A stretch of 64,000 nucleotides of DNA from an uncultured Clostridia bacterium (lineage in GTDB: Bacteria > Bacillota > Clostridia > Christensenellales > Aristaeellaceae). Each line of letters starts with the position of its first letter. Positions within the stretch are counted from its first letter, which is position 1. The position numbers and the translations under genes were made by a program. The stretch is taken from assembly GCA_934632155.1 (NCBI GenBank), contig CAKTXZ010000007.1:1-64000 (forward strand), given 5' to 3'. The notes beneath the pieces were generated by a model, which saw only the letters and a list, made by a program, of their open reading frames with translations, was not told where the DNA came from and made no database searches. Positions 1 to 8,661 of the stretch are shown piece by piece.

Positions 1-93
1 AGCGAGGCGGAGGAATCATCCGAAAAGGAGCATTGCGAACGGCAGAGAGCAAGGCGACTATTGAGGATGCGGAGCAATCTCCCTGCCCGCCGG
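1..93 (-). repeat. Dispersed intergenic repeat, inverted copy, cut by window edge
   Basis: Read on the minus strand, this stretch closely matches the tandem repeats at 30727-30944. It shares the blocks GCTCCGCATCCTCAAT and CTGCCGTTCGCAATGCTCC, and its outer end matches the distal part of the 30837 copy. The copy is inverted relative to those at 30.7-31.1 kb and probably continues beyond base 1. It lies between the pgm stop codon and the window edge. Function unknown; its placement suggests an interspersed intergenic repeat. Confidence 0.75.
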
Positions 94-102
94 TACGTTT
101 TA

Positions 103-1821
103 TCAGGCCAATAGCGCGCGGGCAGCCTCGGTAAGGACAGCGTTAAGCTCCGCGGCGCGCGCTTCGTTTTCACCCTTGGAAGCGATGTAGAGCTTGATTT
201 TAGGCTCTGTGCCGCTGGGACGCACGCAGACCCAGTTGCCGCCCTCCAGCTCGAAGTAGAGCACATTGGAGCGTGGGAAATCCAACGCGGTTTCCGCGCC
301 GCTTGCATCCACGCGCGCACCGCGCAGGAAATCGCGTACAGCGAGGACGCGAACGCCGGCCAGCACCCTGGGCGGATTGGCGCGCATGGCGGTCATCATG
401 CGCTGAATCTTTTCCGCGCCATCCTTGCCGGGCAGGGTAACGGAAACGCCGCGCTCCTGATAATAGCCGTAGCGACGATAAATGGCCTGCAGCGCGTCGT
501 AGAGCGTTTCGCCGCGATCCATGCACGCGCAGGCAGCCTCGCACAGCAGCAGCGACGCGTTCACGCCGTCCTTGTCGCGCACCTGCGTGCCGGATAGATA
601 GCCAAAGCTCTCCTCAAAGCCAAAGAGGAAGGTGTGGCTGCCGGTTTCCTCGAATTGCTGAATTTTCTCACCGATGAACTTGAAGCCGGTGAGCACCTCG
701 ACCATCGCCACGCCGAAATCGTCGCAAATGGCACGCGCAAGCTCGGTGGAAACGACGGATTTGACCACCGCGCCGTTTTTCGGCAGCGTCCCCTTTTCCT
801 TCAGGCTCGTGAGAATGTGGTAAAGCATCAGGCAGGCAATCTGATTGCCGGTCAGCGTGTGGAACACGCCCGCGCCGTCGCGCACGGCGGCGCCCAGCCG
901 GTCGCAGTCCGGATCGGTGCCGAAAACGACGGACGCGCCCACCTTTTCCGCCAGCGGAATGGCCAGACGGAAGGCGGCGGGATCCTCGGGATTGGGCGCG
1001 GTGACGGTGGGGAAATTGCCGTCGGGCTTTTCCTGCTCGGGCACAACGGTCACGTGCGTTACGCCGACCTCCTGCAGCATGCGGCGCACCGGCACATTGC
1101 CAGAGCCGTGCAGCGGCGTGTAGACGATATTCAAATCCTTGCCGCGCTTTTCCAGCAGCTCCGGCCGCAGCGCCAGCCCCTTTATCATCCGGATATAATC
1201 ATCGTCCACTTCCTTCGCGCCGATGATCTGCAAAAGCCCCTTTTCGCGCGCTTCGTCCTCGGCCATGGGCGCGCACTGCTCGTATTGCAGGGAACGGATG
1301 TATCTGGTAATCGCGTCGGCGGCCTCCAGACCGATCTGCGCGCCGTCCTCGCCGTATACCTTATAGCCGTTGTACTTAGGCGGGTTGTGGCTGGCGGTAA
1401 TGATAACGCCGCCCGCCGCGTGCAGATGCCGCACCGAATAGGACAAAACCGGCACGGGACGCAGCGAATCAAACAGGTACGCCTTCACGCCCGCAGCGGC
1501 CAACGTCAGCGCCGTCTGCCTGGCGAACACATCGCTCATGTTGCGGCTGTCGTAGGCTACCGTCACCCCCCTGTCCGCAATGCCCTGATCGATCAGATAC
1601 TTCGCCAGCCCCATCGTCGCGCGGCGAACGTTGTATACGTTCATGCGGTTCGTGCCCATGCCCAGCACGCCGCGCAGCCCGCCCGTGCCAAAGGCCAGCT
1701 CGGTATAAAAACGATCCTCGATTTCTTGCTCGTCCTGCGCGATGGACTTCAGTTCCGCCACCGTCGCTTCATCCTTGGCAAACCGCCTGAGCCAGCTCTC
1801 GTAAGCATCCCGATAGTTCAT
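103..1821 (-). CDS. pgm: Phosphoglucomutase / phosphomannomutase
   Basis: An alpha-D-phosphohexomutase of 572 residues that interconverts glucose-1-P and glucose-6-P (or the mannose or pentose equivalents) in the cytosol. The catalytic serine loop TASHNPPKYNG is at about 142-152, the metal loop DPDCDR at about 303-308, the sugar loop GFEESFGY follows, and the phosphate-binding RPSGTEPKIK is near the C-terminus. The length fits the bacterial PGM2/PgcA type. The start is the ATG at 1821, preceded by GGGAGGGG; the frame stays open for 20 codons upstream but has no better site. It is the last gene of the leftward gpmI operon, 37 bases after the Lgt-like gene. With deoC upstream, pentose-phosphate mutase activity is possible. 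Confidence 0.93.
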   Translation of the reverse strand: MNYRDAYESWLRRFAKDEATVAELKSIAQDEQEIEDRFYTELAFGTGGLRGVLGMGTNRMNVYNVRRATMGLAKYLIDQGIADRGVTVAYDSRNMSDVFARQTALTLAAAGVKAYLFDSLRPVPVLSYSVRHLHAAGGVIITASHNPPKYNGYKVYGEDGAQIGLEAADAITRYIRSLQYEQCAPMAEDEAREKGLLQIIGAKEVDDDYIRMIKGLALRPELLEKRGKDLNIVYTPLHGSGNVPVRRMLQEVGVTHVTVVPEQEKPDGNFPTVTAPNPEDPAAFRLAIPLAEKVGASVVFGTDPDCDRLGAAVRDGAGVFHTLTGNQIACLMLYHILTSLKEKGTLPKNGAVVKSVVSTELARAICDDFGVAMVEVLTGFKFIGEKIQQFEETGSHTFLFGFEESFGYLSGTQVRDKDGVNASLLLCEAACACMDRGETLYDALQAIYRRYGYYQERGVSVTLPGKDGAEKIQRMMTAMRANPPRVLAGVRVLAVRDFLRGARVDASGAETALDFPRSNVLYFELEGGNWVCVRPSGTEPKIKLYIASKGENEARAAELNAVLTEAARALLA

Positions 1822-1858
1822 GAAAACCCCTCCCTGTTCATTTTTTCGCCTTGGTAGT

Positions 1859-2710
1859 TCACCTTCGCTTTTTCCCTGCAATCACTACGCCATAGGCCAT
1901 ATACCCGCCCACCGCCAGCGCGTATACCGCGTAAAGCAGCGTGTCGGACAGATTGGAACGATCCAGCGCAAACTCCAGCGCGACAATCGCCGCCGAAACC
2001 AGAAGGGTTGCGCATGCCGAAAGCCAAGCCCGGCCACGGGTTTTAGACAGGCGCAGCAGCGCGGCGAACGCAATGGCCAGCGCGGCGGCCTGCTCAGCAT
2101 GCACAAAGCCCCAGAGCATGTGCCCGTCCCGCCGCAGGCTCTCCAGCAAAAGCTGGGATGCGCCGTAGCAAAACGCCGTCAGCGAAAAACCGCGCCGCAG
2201 GGCTATGGGCACAAGCGCCAGCGCGCACAGCGCCATAAGCAGCGCCGTGTTCAGCCTTGGCGATCCGGAAACCGCGCGCGTGAGCAGCGGCAGCGAAAAG
2301 GACGCTTCCGGGCCATAGCCCGCGCCAATAACCCATTCGGAAAGCCGCGCGCCCGCAGCGAAAACAAGCAGGCCGGGCGCCATGGCGGCCAATGTATCGC
2401 GCGCACGCGCGCCGCCGATTTTCGCGCCGGGCAGCGCCGCCAGACAGGCAAGCGCCAGCGCGCCCGTCAGGCTCAGCCCGCCCTCTCGAATGCGCGCCAT
2501 CGCCAACGGCGACTGAATATCGTGCAGGAAAAAGCCCGCGTTCACCGCCGCGTACAGCAGCCGGGCGCCCAGCAGCCCCAGCGGCAGCGCAAGCGACAGG
2601 GCTGCGAACAGCGCGGGCGCTTTTTGCCTGTCGCGACAGCAGGCAAGCGCCGCTGCGCAGCCGATAGCCGCGGAAACCGCCAGCGCCAGCCCGTAATAGG
2701 AAAAGGTCAT
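1859..2710 (-). CDS. Divergent prolipoprotein diacylglyceryl transferase (Lgt)-like membrane protein
   Basis: A polytopic membrane protein of 283 residues with about seven hydrophobic segments. GARLLY, REGGLSLTGAL and the late segment QLLLESLRRDG resemble the Lgt fold, the enzyme that transfers diacylglycerol to lipoprotein cysteines. The usual HGG of the Lgt signature is replaced by LTG (residues about 101-103), and the GRxGNF motif is only partly kept as GARLSEW. Catalysis of the standard reaction is therefore doubtful and this may be a repurposed paralogue. Its ATG overlaps the stop of the upstream small gene (ATGA), so translation is probably coupled. The Lgt family call is by recognition of these motifs only. 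Confidence 0.62.
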   Translation of the reverse strand: MTFSYYGLALAVSAAIGCAAALACCRDRQKAPALFAALSLALPLGLLGARLLYAAVNAGFFLHDIQSPLAMARIREGGLSLTGALALACLAALPGAKIGGARARDTLAAMAPGLLVFAAGARLSEWVIGAGYGPEASFSLPLLTRAVSGSPRLNTALLMALCALALVPIALRRGFSLTAFCYGASQLLLESLRRDGHMLWGFVHAEQAAALAIAFAALLRLSKTRGRAWLSACATLLVSAAIVALEFALDRSNLSDTLLYAVYALAVGGYMAYGVVIAGKKRR

Positions 2711-2919
2711 TCCGCGCTTCCTCCTTCCGCGCCGCCAAGCAAAAGCCGCATCAGCTCCGCCTGCGCATCGTCGCCCTGCCGCGCCTCACGCGCCGCCTTT
2801 TCGGCATAATAGGCCGTCGCGCGCTCGGGCAGAAGATCGCAATGCACCAACAGGAACGGCATGGAAAAGAGCGTAACCGCCATCACGACGGCCAGAAGCC
2901 ATACGACGCCCTTGCGCAT
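2707..2919 (-). CDS. Small membrane protein, function unknown
   Basis: Seventy residues: one N-terminal transmembrane segment or uncleaved signal (residues about 5-25), then a charged Ala/Glu-rich tail. The ATG at 2919 follows a strong AAGGAGG. It lies 10 bases after the glycosidase gene and overlaps the Lgt-like gene by four bases, so it is embedded in the operon. The tight spacing suggests it works with one of these membrane neighbours. No family recognised. Confidence 0.72.
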   Translation of the reverse strand: MRKGVVWLLAVVMAVTLFSMPFLLVHCDLLPERATAYYAEKAAREARQGDDAQAELMRLLLGGAEGGSAE

Positions 2920-2929
2920 AACTCCCTCC

Positions 2930-3805
2930 TTATCTGCCGTCCGGCACGGCGGTGACGACATACACGATATCGCTCTGCGGCCGCTCGGAGGCGGCGTAAT
3001 TGGAATCGTAATACCGGTTATGGAAAAACATGATGCTTGAATTCCCGCCGTCCAGACAATAGGCCTCCGCAACCCCCAGCGTGGCCATGAACTGCGCCAT
3101 CTGGTCGGTGGTCACGCCCTTGGAGATGGCGTTGCGGCCCTCCGCCTCGACAAAAACGTATTCCAGCGGCCCCATCTGGGCGATCACCGTGCGCGGCGAG
3201 CGCACCGCGCTGTCAAAGCGGGTTTTATAGGCGTCCGGCATGGGCAGCACCTCGCCCTGCCGAATCAGGGCGGGGCCGAAGGTGAAGGCGTTGACAATGG
3301 TTCGGCCGGACTTGAGGAAGTCCACCAGCTCCTGCGCCTGCGTTTCCGAGCCGAGGAAATTATGAAAATCGCCCTGATCGTCAATCACCAGCACGTCCTT
3401 TTCCGGGTTAATGTCCGGGCGCACCATCACGCCCTGCCGGTAAATCAGGCCGTCCTTGCGCTGGGTATAGAAATCGCCGTTGATCGCCACCACGGCGTTC
3501 AGGCGGCGCGCCATCTTTCCCGGCTTTTCAGCCACCACCTGATTGGGCGCTCCGGCCAGCGCCGTACGCAGCTGCGTAGGGCTTTTGACCTTAATCCATG
3601 CAATATCGTAGCGTACGCCGTCGACGTCGCGCTTTTCCATTTTCACGGAAAGGCTCTCGTCCTCGTAGGCGTCCTTGGTATAATTCGCCTCGCTGGGCGT
3701 ATAGCCGCCCGAAAAATCAACCGGGAGGGCATAATCCTCCGCCGACGCGCCAAGGCATACGCAAAGCAGCGTGAGCAGCAGCAACCCCATCAAACGCTTT
3801 TTCAT
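2930..3805 (-). CDS. Secreted phosphodiester glycosidase family protein (NAGPA domain)
   Basis: A 291-residue protein with a signal peptide (MKKRLMGLLLLTLLCVCLG, cleaved near ASA) and a NAGPA-type domain over most of the rest. Typical features are INGDFYTQ followed by a short G-x-x-x-R/P segment, and the late GGNSSIMFF-N-x-Y. The family includes the enzyme that uncovers mannose-6-phosphate in animals; in Firmicutes these proteins are exported and thought to act on cell-surface sugar phosphodiesters. The start at 3805 has GGAGCGGA upstream. Surface location is inferred from the signal; the substrate is unknown. Confidence 0.82.
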   Translation of the reverse strand: MKKRLMGLLLLTLLCVCLGASAEDYALPVDFSGGYTPSEANYTKDAYEDESLSVKMEKRDVDGVRYDIAWIKVKSPTQLRTALAGAPNQVVAEKPGKMARRLNAVVAINGDFYTQRKDGLIYRQGVMVRPDINPEKDVLVIDDQGDFHNFLGSETQAQELVDFLKSGRTIVNAFTFGPALIRQGEVLPMPDAYKTRFDSAVRSPRTVIAQMGPLEYVFVEAEGRNAISKGVTTDQMAQFMATLGVAEAYCLDGGNSSIMFFHNRYYDSNYAASERPQSDIVYVVTAVPDGR

Positions 3806-3875
3806 TCGTTCCGCTCCGTTTCCATTGAATGCAAAACGATGCAGGAATGCCGGCGCGCCCTGCATCGAGGGCCTC

Positions 3876-4613
3876 TCAATATGCGCCGCCCGCCTCATCC
3901 ACAGGCCCTGCGGGCCGCTCGGTCAGCGTGCCGGCAGCCAGACGCGCCTTGGCCTCCTCCATAATCTTCTGCGTGGCGGAAACACCGCAGCGCGCCGCGC
4001 CCGCCAGACGGCAGGCCAGCACCATATCCAGCGAACGAATGCCGCCGGAGGCCTTGACGCGCACGGCGGGGGAAACGGCCGCGCGCATGAGGCGCACGTC
4101 CGCCACCGTCGCGCCGCCCTTGCCGTAACCTGTCGAGGTTTTGACAAAATCCGCGCCCGCCTTTTCCGACAGCGCGCAAACCATTCGCTTTTGCTCATCG
4201 TTGAGGAAGCAGGTTTCGATGATAACCTTGAGAATCGCGTCGCGCGCATGCGCGGCGTGCGCCAGCTTGGCGATTTCGTCCTCGACATAATGCGTATTTC
4301 CCGCCAGCATTTCGCCGATATTGATAACCATATCCAATTCGCGGCAGCCGTCGTCCAGCGCGCGCTGCGCCTCAAACACCTTCACCGACGTATGGTGCGC
4401 GCCGTGCGGGAAGCCGATCACCGTGCAGGGCAAAACGTCGCTTCCGCGCAGCGCCTTGACCACCAGCGGCATATCGTAGGGGCGGGCGCATACCGTCGCC
4501 GTGCCGTATTCCAGCGCGACGTCGCAGCCACGGCGAATATCGTCGGGCGTCAGGAAGGGCTGAAGCGTAGAATGATCCAGCGTCTTTGCAATTTCATGCA
4601 GCGTAATGGCCAT
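3876..4613 (-). CDS. deoC: Deoxyribose-phosphate aldolase
   Basis: Class I aldolase of 245 residues that splits 2-deoxyribose-5-phosphate into acetaldehyde and glyceraldehyde-3-phosphate in deoxynucleoside catabolism. The Schiff-base lysine is in FVKTSTGY (about 157), and KASGGIR (about 186) carries the second lysine; EIDMVIN-like ELDMVINIG is also present. The start is the ATG at 4613 with GGAGG five bases upstream; the ATG 12 bases earlier has no ribosome site of its own. The operon position beside pgm suggests deoxysugar-phosphate salvage feeding glycolysis through gpmI. Confidence 0.95.
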   Translation of the reverse strand: MAITLHEIAKTLDHSTLQPFLTPDDIRRGCDVALEYGTATVCARPYDMPLVVKALRGSDVLPCTVIGFPHGAHHTSVKVFEAQRALDDGCRELDMVINIGEMLAGNTHYVEDEIAKLAHAAHARDAILKVIIETCFLNDEQKRMVCALSEKAGADFVKTSTGYGKGGATVADVRLMRAAVSPAVRVKASGGIRSLDMVLACRLAGAARCGVSATQKIMEEAKARLAAGTLTERPAGPVDEAGGAY

Positions 4614-4666
4614 ATTTTCCTCCATCCTTCGGCGTCAAGCCGAATGCTCAGCGCGGCCGCAGCCGC

Positions 4667-5314
4667 TTACTTTCCCTTGCAGTATTTTTGAACGTACGCC
4701 GCCGCCAGCTCATATTCCTCCGGCGGCAGCCGCAGCGCCATGGGCGCCAGATACGGCGTGTGGTACAAAAGAATCGTCGCCTTGCTCTGGCGGTATTTTA
4801 CGCTCTGCACATCCGCCCAGAGCATATGCCGCTCCTGCGACAAATGCATAACCGAGCCGTCCTGCTGCGGCACGTCGTTTTCAGGCGACGCGCTTTGCAG
4901 CCGCGCCCAGCTTTTGAACTTGGAGGGCGCGTGCCATGTTTGCAGATGCGCGCCCTGCGGGTCGAGGATAAAGACGATAACCTCGCGCCCCTGCAGCATC
5001 AGGTCAATAAACGTCAGCGCCAGCCCGACCGGCAGCAGCGCAAAGATGCACGAGGGCAGCGCGCTGTTCCACATTTGCGCCGTTTTCGTGCTGCCCGAAA
5101 GCAGCGTTTCCAGCCCGAAAATCATCAGAAACAGCAGCGCCGTCACCGCCAGCAGCGTGTAGAGCGCTGCGCGCCAGATTCTGCCGTCCGCAATGGGCAC
5201 GGACGCGACGCTCCACACATCGCGCTGTGCCGCGGCCGTCGCGCGCCTGCCGCAGCCCCGGCATACGTCGCCGGCGCTTTCGGTTTTGCAGCGCTTGCAA
5301 TAGGAATAAATCAT
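4667..5314 (-). CDS. Membrane protein with N-terminal zinc ribbon, function unknown
   Basis: A protein of 215 residues. It opens with two CxxC pairs (CKRC at 6-9 and CRGC at 18-21), a likely zinc ribbon, followed by two hydrophobic segments at about 48-70 and 85-107. A cytosolic domain of about 100 residues follows, rich in Trp, Gln and Tyr. The ATG overlaps the gpmI stop as ATGA, so translation is probably coupled. No family recognised; the C-terminal region resembles a generic PH-like or regulatory domain only in being compact and polar. Confidence 0.7.
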   Translation of the reverse strand: MIYSYCKRCKTESAGDVCRGCGRRATAAAQRDVWSVASVPIADGRIWRAALYTLLAVTALLFLMIFGLETLLSGSTKTAQMWNSALPSCIFALLPVGLALTFIDLMLQGREVIVFILDPQGAHLQTWHAPSKFKSWARLQSASPENDVPQQDGSVMHLSQERHMLWADVQSVKYRQSKATILLYHTPYLAPMALRLPPEEYELAAAYVQKYCKGK

Positions 5315-6855
5315 TGCTCAATCAGGCTCTTGCCCGTCATTTCGGGAGGAACCGCCACGCCCATGCTGTCGAGCATCGTGGGCGCGATATCCGCCAGCCG
5401 CCCGCCGTCGCGCAGCTTTTTGCCGATCAACGCGGGGTCGCAGGCGATAAAGGGCACGGGATTGGTGGTATGCGCGGTAAAGGGCTCCTTGGTTTCAGGG
5501 TCGATCATCTGGTCGGCGTTGCCATGATCCGCCGTCACAAAGGCGCGGCCGCCCATCTTGAGAATTTCGTTCACCAGCCGCCCCACATCCTTGTCCACTT
5601 CCTTCACAGCGGCCTCGGCGGCCTCCATCACGCCCGTGTGGCCCACCATGTCGCAGTTGGCGTAGTTGAGGATCATCACATCGTATTTGCCGCTGTCAAT
5701 CAGCTCCAGCGCCTTTTCCGTAACGCCCGGCGCGCTCATTTCCGGCATCATGTCGAACGTGGCCACCTTGGGCGAATCGATCAGGAAGCGATCCTCGCCC
5801 GCGTTGGGCGCTTCCACGCCGCCGTTGAAGAAGAAGGTAACGTGCGCGTATTTCTGCGTTTCGGCGATATGCGCCTGCGTCATGCCCAGCTTGGAGAGGT
5901 ATTCGCCCAGCGTGTTAACCAGCGTTTCGGGCGGATTGACCACCTTGAGGCCCGTGAAGGTTTCGTCGTACTGCGTCATGGAAACGAACTGCACGGGGAT
6001 AAAGCCCTTCCTGCGCGCAAAGCCGGTAAAATCAGGCATGATGAAGGCGCGGGTAAGCTGCCGCGCGCGGTCGGGGCGGAAATTGAAGAAAATCACGCTG
6101 TCGCCCGGCTGCACGGTGGCGGTCGGCTTGCCGTCGCGGCAAATCACGGTGGGAATCATGAATTCGTCCGTCTTGCCGTTGCGATAGCTGTTTTCCACCG
6201 CCTGCACGGCGTCCTGCTCCTCAACGCCCTCGCCCAGCGCAATCGCATTGTAGCCCTTTTCCACGCGATCCCAGATGTTATCGCGGTCCATGCCCCAGAA
6301 GCGTCCCTGCAGGGAGGCGATCTGCCCGACGCCGATTTCCCGGAGCTTTTCCTCCAATTCGCGCACATATTCGACGCCGGAGGTCGGCGGCACGTCGCGG
6401 CCGTCCAGCAGGCAATGCACATAGACCTTCTTCAGGCCGCGCTGCTTGGCCATTTCCAGCAGGGCGTACAAATGCGTATTGTGGCTGTGCACGCCGCCGT
6501 CGGAAAGCAGCCCCATCAGATGCAGGCTGCCGCCATTTTGCTTCACGCTGTCCATCGCCCAGATCAGGGGCTCCTTTTTGAAGAACTCGCCGTCGCGAAT
6601 GTCCTTCGTAATCCGCGTCAGCTCCTGATAAACGATGCGGCCCGCGCCGATATTCAGATGTCCTACTTCGCTGTTGCCCATCTGGCCGTCCGGCAAACCC
6701 ACGTCCATGCCGCTCGCGCCCAGCTGCGTATGCGGGAATTTTGCCAGCAGCTTGTCAAGCTCCGGCGTGCCCGCCGCGTAAATGGCGTTGCCCTCCTTCG
6801 CGGGATTGATGCCAAAGCCGTCCATGATAATCAGCGCCGTCATTTTCTTGCTCAT
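5311..6855 (-). CDS. gpmI: 2,3-bisphosphoglycerate-independent phosphoglycerate mutase
   Basis: A 514-residue cytosolic glycolytic enzyme interconverting 3- and 2-phosphoglycerate with two Mn ions. Metal-binding Asp12 (MDGFG), the phosphoserine candidate Ser62 (GNSEVGHLN), and the late NYANCDMVGHTG and TADHGNADQM blocks are all present. The length matches the family. The start at 6855 is preceded by AAGGAG. It is the first gene of the leftward seven-gene operon and reads away from the origin. In many Firmicutes gpmI sits with gap-pgk-tpi-eno; here it is separated from them. Confidence 0.96.
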   Translation of the reverse strand: MSKKMTALIIMDGFGINPAKEGNAIYAAGTPELDKLLAKFPHTQLGASGMDVGLPDGQMGNSEVGHLNIGAGRIVYQELTRITKDIRDGEFFKKEPLIWAMDSVKQNGGSLHLMGLLSDGGVHSHNTHLYALLEMAKQRGLKKVYVHCLLDGRDVPPTSGVEYVRELEEKLREIGVGQIASLQGRFWGMDRDNIWDRVEKGYNAIALGEGVEEQDAVQAVENSYRNGKTDEFMIPTVICRDGKPTATVQPGDSVIFFNFRPDRARQLTRAFIMPDFTGFARRKGFIPVQFVSMTQYDETFTGLKVVNPPETLVNTLGEYLSKLGMTQAHIAETQKYAHVTFFFNGGVEAPNAGEDRFLIDSPKVATFDMMPEMSAPGVTEKALELIDSGKYDVMILNYANCDMVGHTGVMEAAEAAVKEVDKDVGRLVNEILKMGGRAFVTADHGNADQMIDPETKEPFTAHTTNPVPFIACDPALIGKKLRDGGRLADIAPTMLDSMGVAVPPEMTGKSLIEQ

Positions 6856-6911
6856 ATGATAATCTCCTTTACTGTGTCGCCCGTTCATGCGCCCAAACGA
6901 ACACACTTTAC

Positions 6912-6940
6912 ATTATAATGGAAACCTCGCGCGCTTTCAA
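6912..6940 (-). promoter_or_regulatory. Housekeeping sigma promoter of the gpmI operon
   Basis: On the minus strand there is TTGAAA (6940-6935), a 17-base spacer, and TATAAT (6917-6912). The -10 lies about 57 bases upstream of the gpmI ATG. It would drive the seven genes down to pgm. It lies about 45 bases from the nearest DnaA box at 6985, so DnaA could influence it. Confidence 0.82.
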
Positions 6941-6984
6941 GCCCCGGCGCGGGAAAGTCGCGCTTTTCTTTTCGGCTGTCGCGC

Positions 6985-7422
6985 TGTGGAAAAGTTTTCG
7001 TTTTTTCGGGGATAAAATCGGCATATTTTTCCCAGTTGCCGCATAAAACCCTTATATCGCCTTTGTTTGCGCTTTCCACAGTCTGTGAAAGGAGCGATTG
7101 TGGATTGTGTGGATAAGCCGAAACCGCGCGTTTTCGGCTGCCATCCTGCGAATCGATGAACGCCGCCGGCAACGATTTGCGTTGTTTTTTCTTGCATTTT
7201 CCATGAAAATGTGAGAATATATTAGCGGAGAAGAAGAAGCTTTTTTTTCGCGTGCGCTTCCCTCTTCCGCCGCCGCGGCTCTCGTCCGCCGTTTTTCCCC
7301 GGCGTTTTAGCGCTTTTCCACATCGGCATAAACGCCGAAAATGCCCGTGGCGTCAGCCTTTCAGGCACTTATCCACTTTTCCACAGCGCCTACTACTACT
7401 ACTAAAAAATATTACTACTACT
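6985..7422. other. oriC: Probable chromosomal replication origin (oriC)
   Basis: A gene-free region between divergent gpmI and dnaN. DnaA-box-like 9-mers are at 6985-6993 (TGTGGAAAA), 7072-7080 (CTTTCCACA), 7099-7107 (weak), 7108-7116 (TGTGGATAA, perfect), 7314-7322 (TTTTCCACA), 7369-7377 (TTATCCACT) and 7377-7385 (TTTTCCACA). AT-rich patches lie at about 7190-7225. Supporting context: dnaN starts 47 bases after the end, genes run leftward on the left and rightward just to the right, and two parS sites lie within 7 kb. dnaA is absent from the window. The function is inferred from layout and motifs. Confidence 0.82.
7369..7422 (+). promoter_or_regulatory. Basal origin unwinding element: paired DnaA boxes, GC spacer, DnaA-trios
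   Basis: Two head-to-tail boxes sharing one base (7369-7377 and 7377-7385) are followed by a short GC-rich spacer and then five CTA triplets (7390-7404). An AT stretch and another ACT/TAC tract follow at about 7412-7422. In Bacillus subtilis the same order, ahead of dnaN, is where DnaA filaments load onto single-stranded trios and melt the DNA. The match in order and spacing is visible directly; its activity is inferred. Confidence 0.83.
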
Positions 7423-7446
7423 GCCGAAGGCGTTTTGCGCTTCGGC
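7423..7446 (+). other. Hairpin in the dnaN leader
   Basis: GCCGAAG and CTTCGGC form an inverted repeat around a short GCGTTTTGCG loop that can extend the stem with one bulge. It lies between the trio tract and the dnaN ribosome site (AAAGGAG at 7451). It could insulate the unwinding region or affect dnaN mRNA. It has no following T-run, so it is not a terminator. Confidence 0.45.
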
Positions 7447-7468
7447 TGCCAAAGGAGAGAAAAACGAT

Positions 7469-8596
7469 ATGCATTTCCGCGTACAAACCGACGAAATGAA
7501 TTACGGGCTGGGCATGGTCGTTCGCGCCATCGCCCCGCGCCCGGTCAAGCAGGCCTATGACGGCGTGATGATCGAAACGGACGAGGCGGGGCTGATCCTT
7601 ACCTGTACCGACGGCGAAATTTCCATTAAGGCGCGCGTTAACGCCATTATCGACGAAGAAGGCTGCGCCCTGCTGCCTGCCAGGCTGTTTGCCGAGATGA
7701 TGCGTAAGCAGCCCGCCGGCGAGGTCGACGTGCGCGTGGACGCGCAGATGCGCGCCGCCATCCGCAGCCGCGGCAGTAACACCTCCATGGCCTGCATGGC
7801 TGCGGAGGATTTTCCTGATATCCGCGATATCACAGCGGAAAATCACGTGTCGCTGCCCTGCCGCCGCCTGCGCGATGCGATCGGACGGGTGCAATTCGCC
7901 GTTTCAACCGACGAAAGCAGGAAAATTCTTACAGGTATATTAATGGAGGTCTATCCGCAGCAGACGCTGCTGGTGGGGCTGGACGGCTTCCGCCTTGCGC
8001 TGCAGCGCATTGCGGCGGAGAATGCTTTGCCGCCAACCGGCGGAAAGGCCATGCTGCATATCGTTGTGCCCGGCAAGGTGCTGGGCGAGGTCAGCAAAAT
8101 GCTGCCCGACAGCGACGATAATGTCGAGATTGTCTTTAATTCCTCGCATGCGATGTATCAATTTGGCAATGTGAAGGTGTACGCCACGCTGCTGACGGGC
8201 GAATTTATTGATTATCAGAAGATTTTGCCTGCGACATGGACGACGGAGGTCGTGGTGATGCGGTCGATGTTCTCCGACGCGATCGACCGCTGCAGCCTGA
8301 TGGCGCGCGAGGGTAAGAACAATATGATTTACCTGAAAATGCTGCCCGAGGGTCGCATGGAGCTGACCGCCAACGCAGACCGCGGCGACGTGCATGAGGA
8401 GCTGGAAATCGGCATCGAGGGCAACGAGCTGAGCATCGCGTTCAACGCGCGGTATTTGACCGATATCATTCATAATATCGATGGCGAACGCATCTGCATG
8501 TGCTTCAACAGCAATGTTTCGCCCTGCATGATTAAGCCGGTTGAGGGCAACGAATACACCTTCCTTGTTTTGCCCGTGCGTATTTTCGGGCGATAA
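7469..8596 (+). CDS. dnaN: DNA polymerase III sliding clamp (beta subunit)
   Basis: A 375-residue beta clamp made of three repeated clamp domains, of typical length. Recognisable stretches are the N-terminal LLPARLFAEMMR region, the middle LVGLDGFRLALQR segment (LVATDGHRLA in many clamps) and the C-terminal ending PVRIFGR. The protein encircles DNA and tethers polymerase III. AAAGGAGAG lies 8 bases before the ATG. It follows the origin directly, as in most Firmicutes, but dnaA is not upstream and yaaA-recF-gyrB do not follow on the same strand. A strong terminator ends the unit, so it is probably transcribed alone. Confidence 0.95.
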   Translation: MHFRVQTDEMNYGLGMVVRAIAPRPVKQAYDGVMIETDEAGLILTCTDGEISIKARVNAIIDEEGCALLPARLFAEMMRKQPAGEVDVRVDAQMRAAIRSRGSNTSMACMAAEDFPDIRDITAENHVSLPCRRLRDAIGRVQFAVSTDESRKILTGILMEVYPQQTLLVGLDGFRLALQRIAAENALPPTGGKAMLHIVVPGKVLGEVSKMLPDSDDNVEIVFNSSHAMYQFGNVKVYATLLTGEFIDYQKILPATWTTEVVVMRSMFSDAIDRCSLMAREGKNNMIYLKMLPEGRMELTANADRGDVHEELEIGIEGNELSIAFNARYLTDIIHNIDGERICMCFNSNVSPCMIKPVEGNEYTFLVLPVRIFGR

Positions 8597-8661
8597 TATG
8601 CCGCGGGAGGAACGCTTTTCCGGCGTTTGGCCGCCTTTGATTATCAGAAAAATGAAAAAGG

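Noticed and set aside
6914..6919. TATAAT on the plus strand near the gpmI promoter
   Set aside because: It arises from the symmetric ATTATAAT of the leftward -10; no suitable -35 on the plus strand, and dnaN is 550 bases away.
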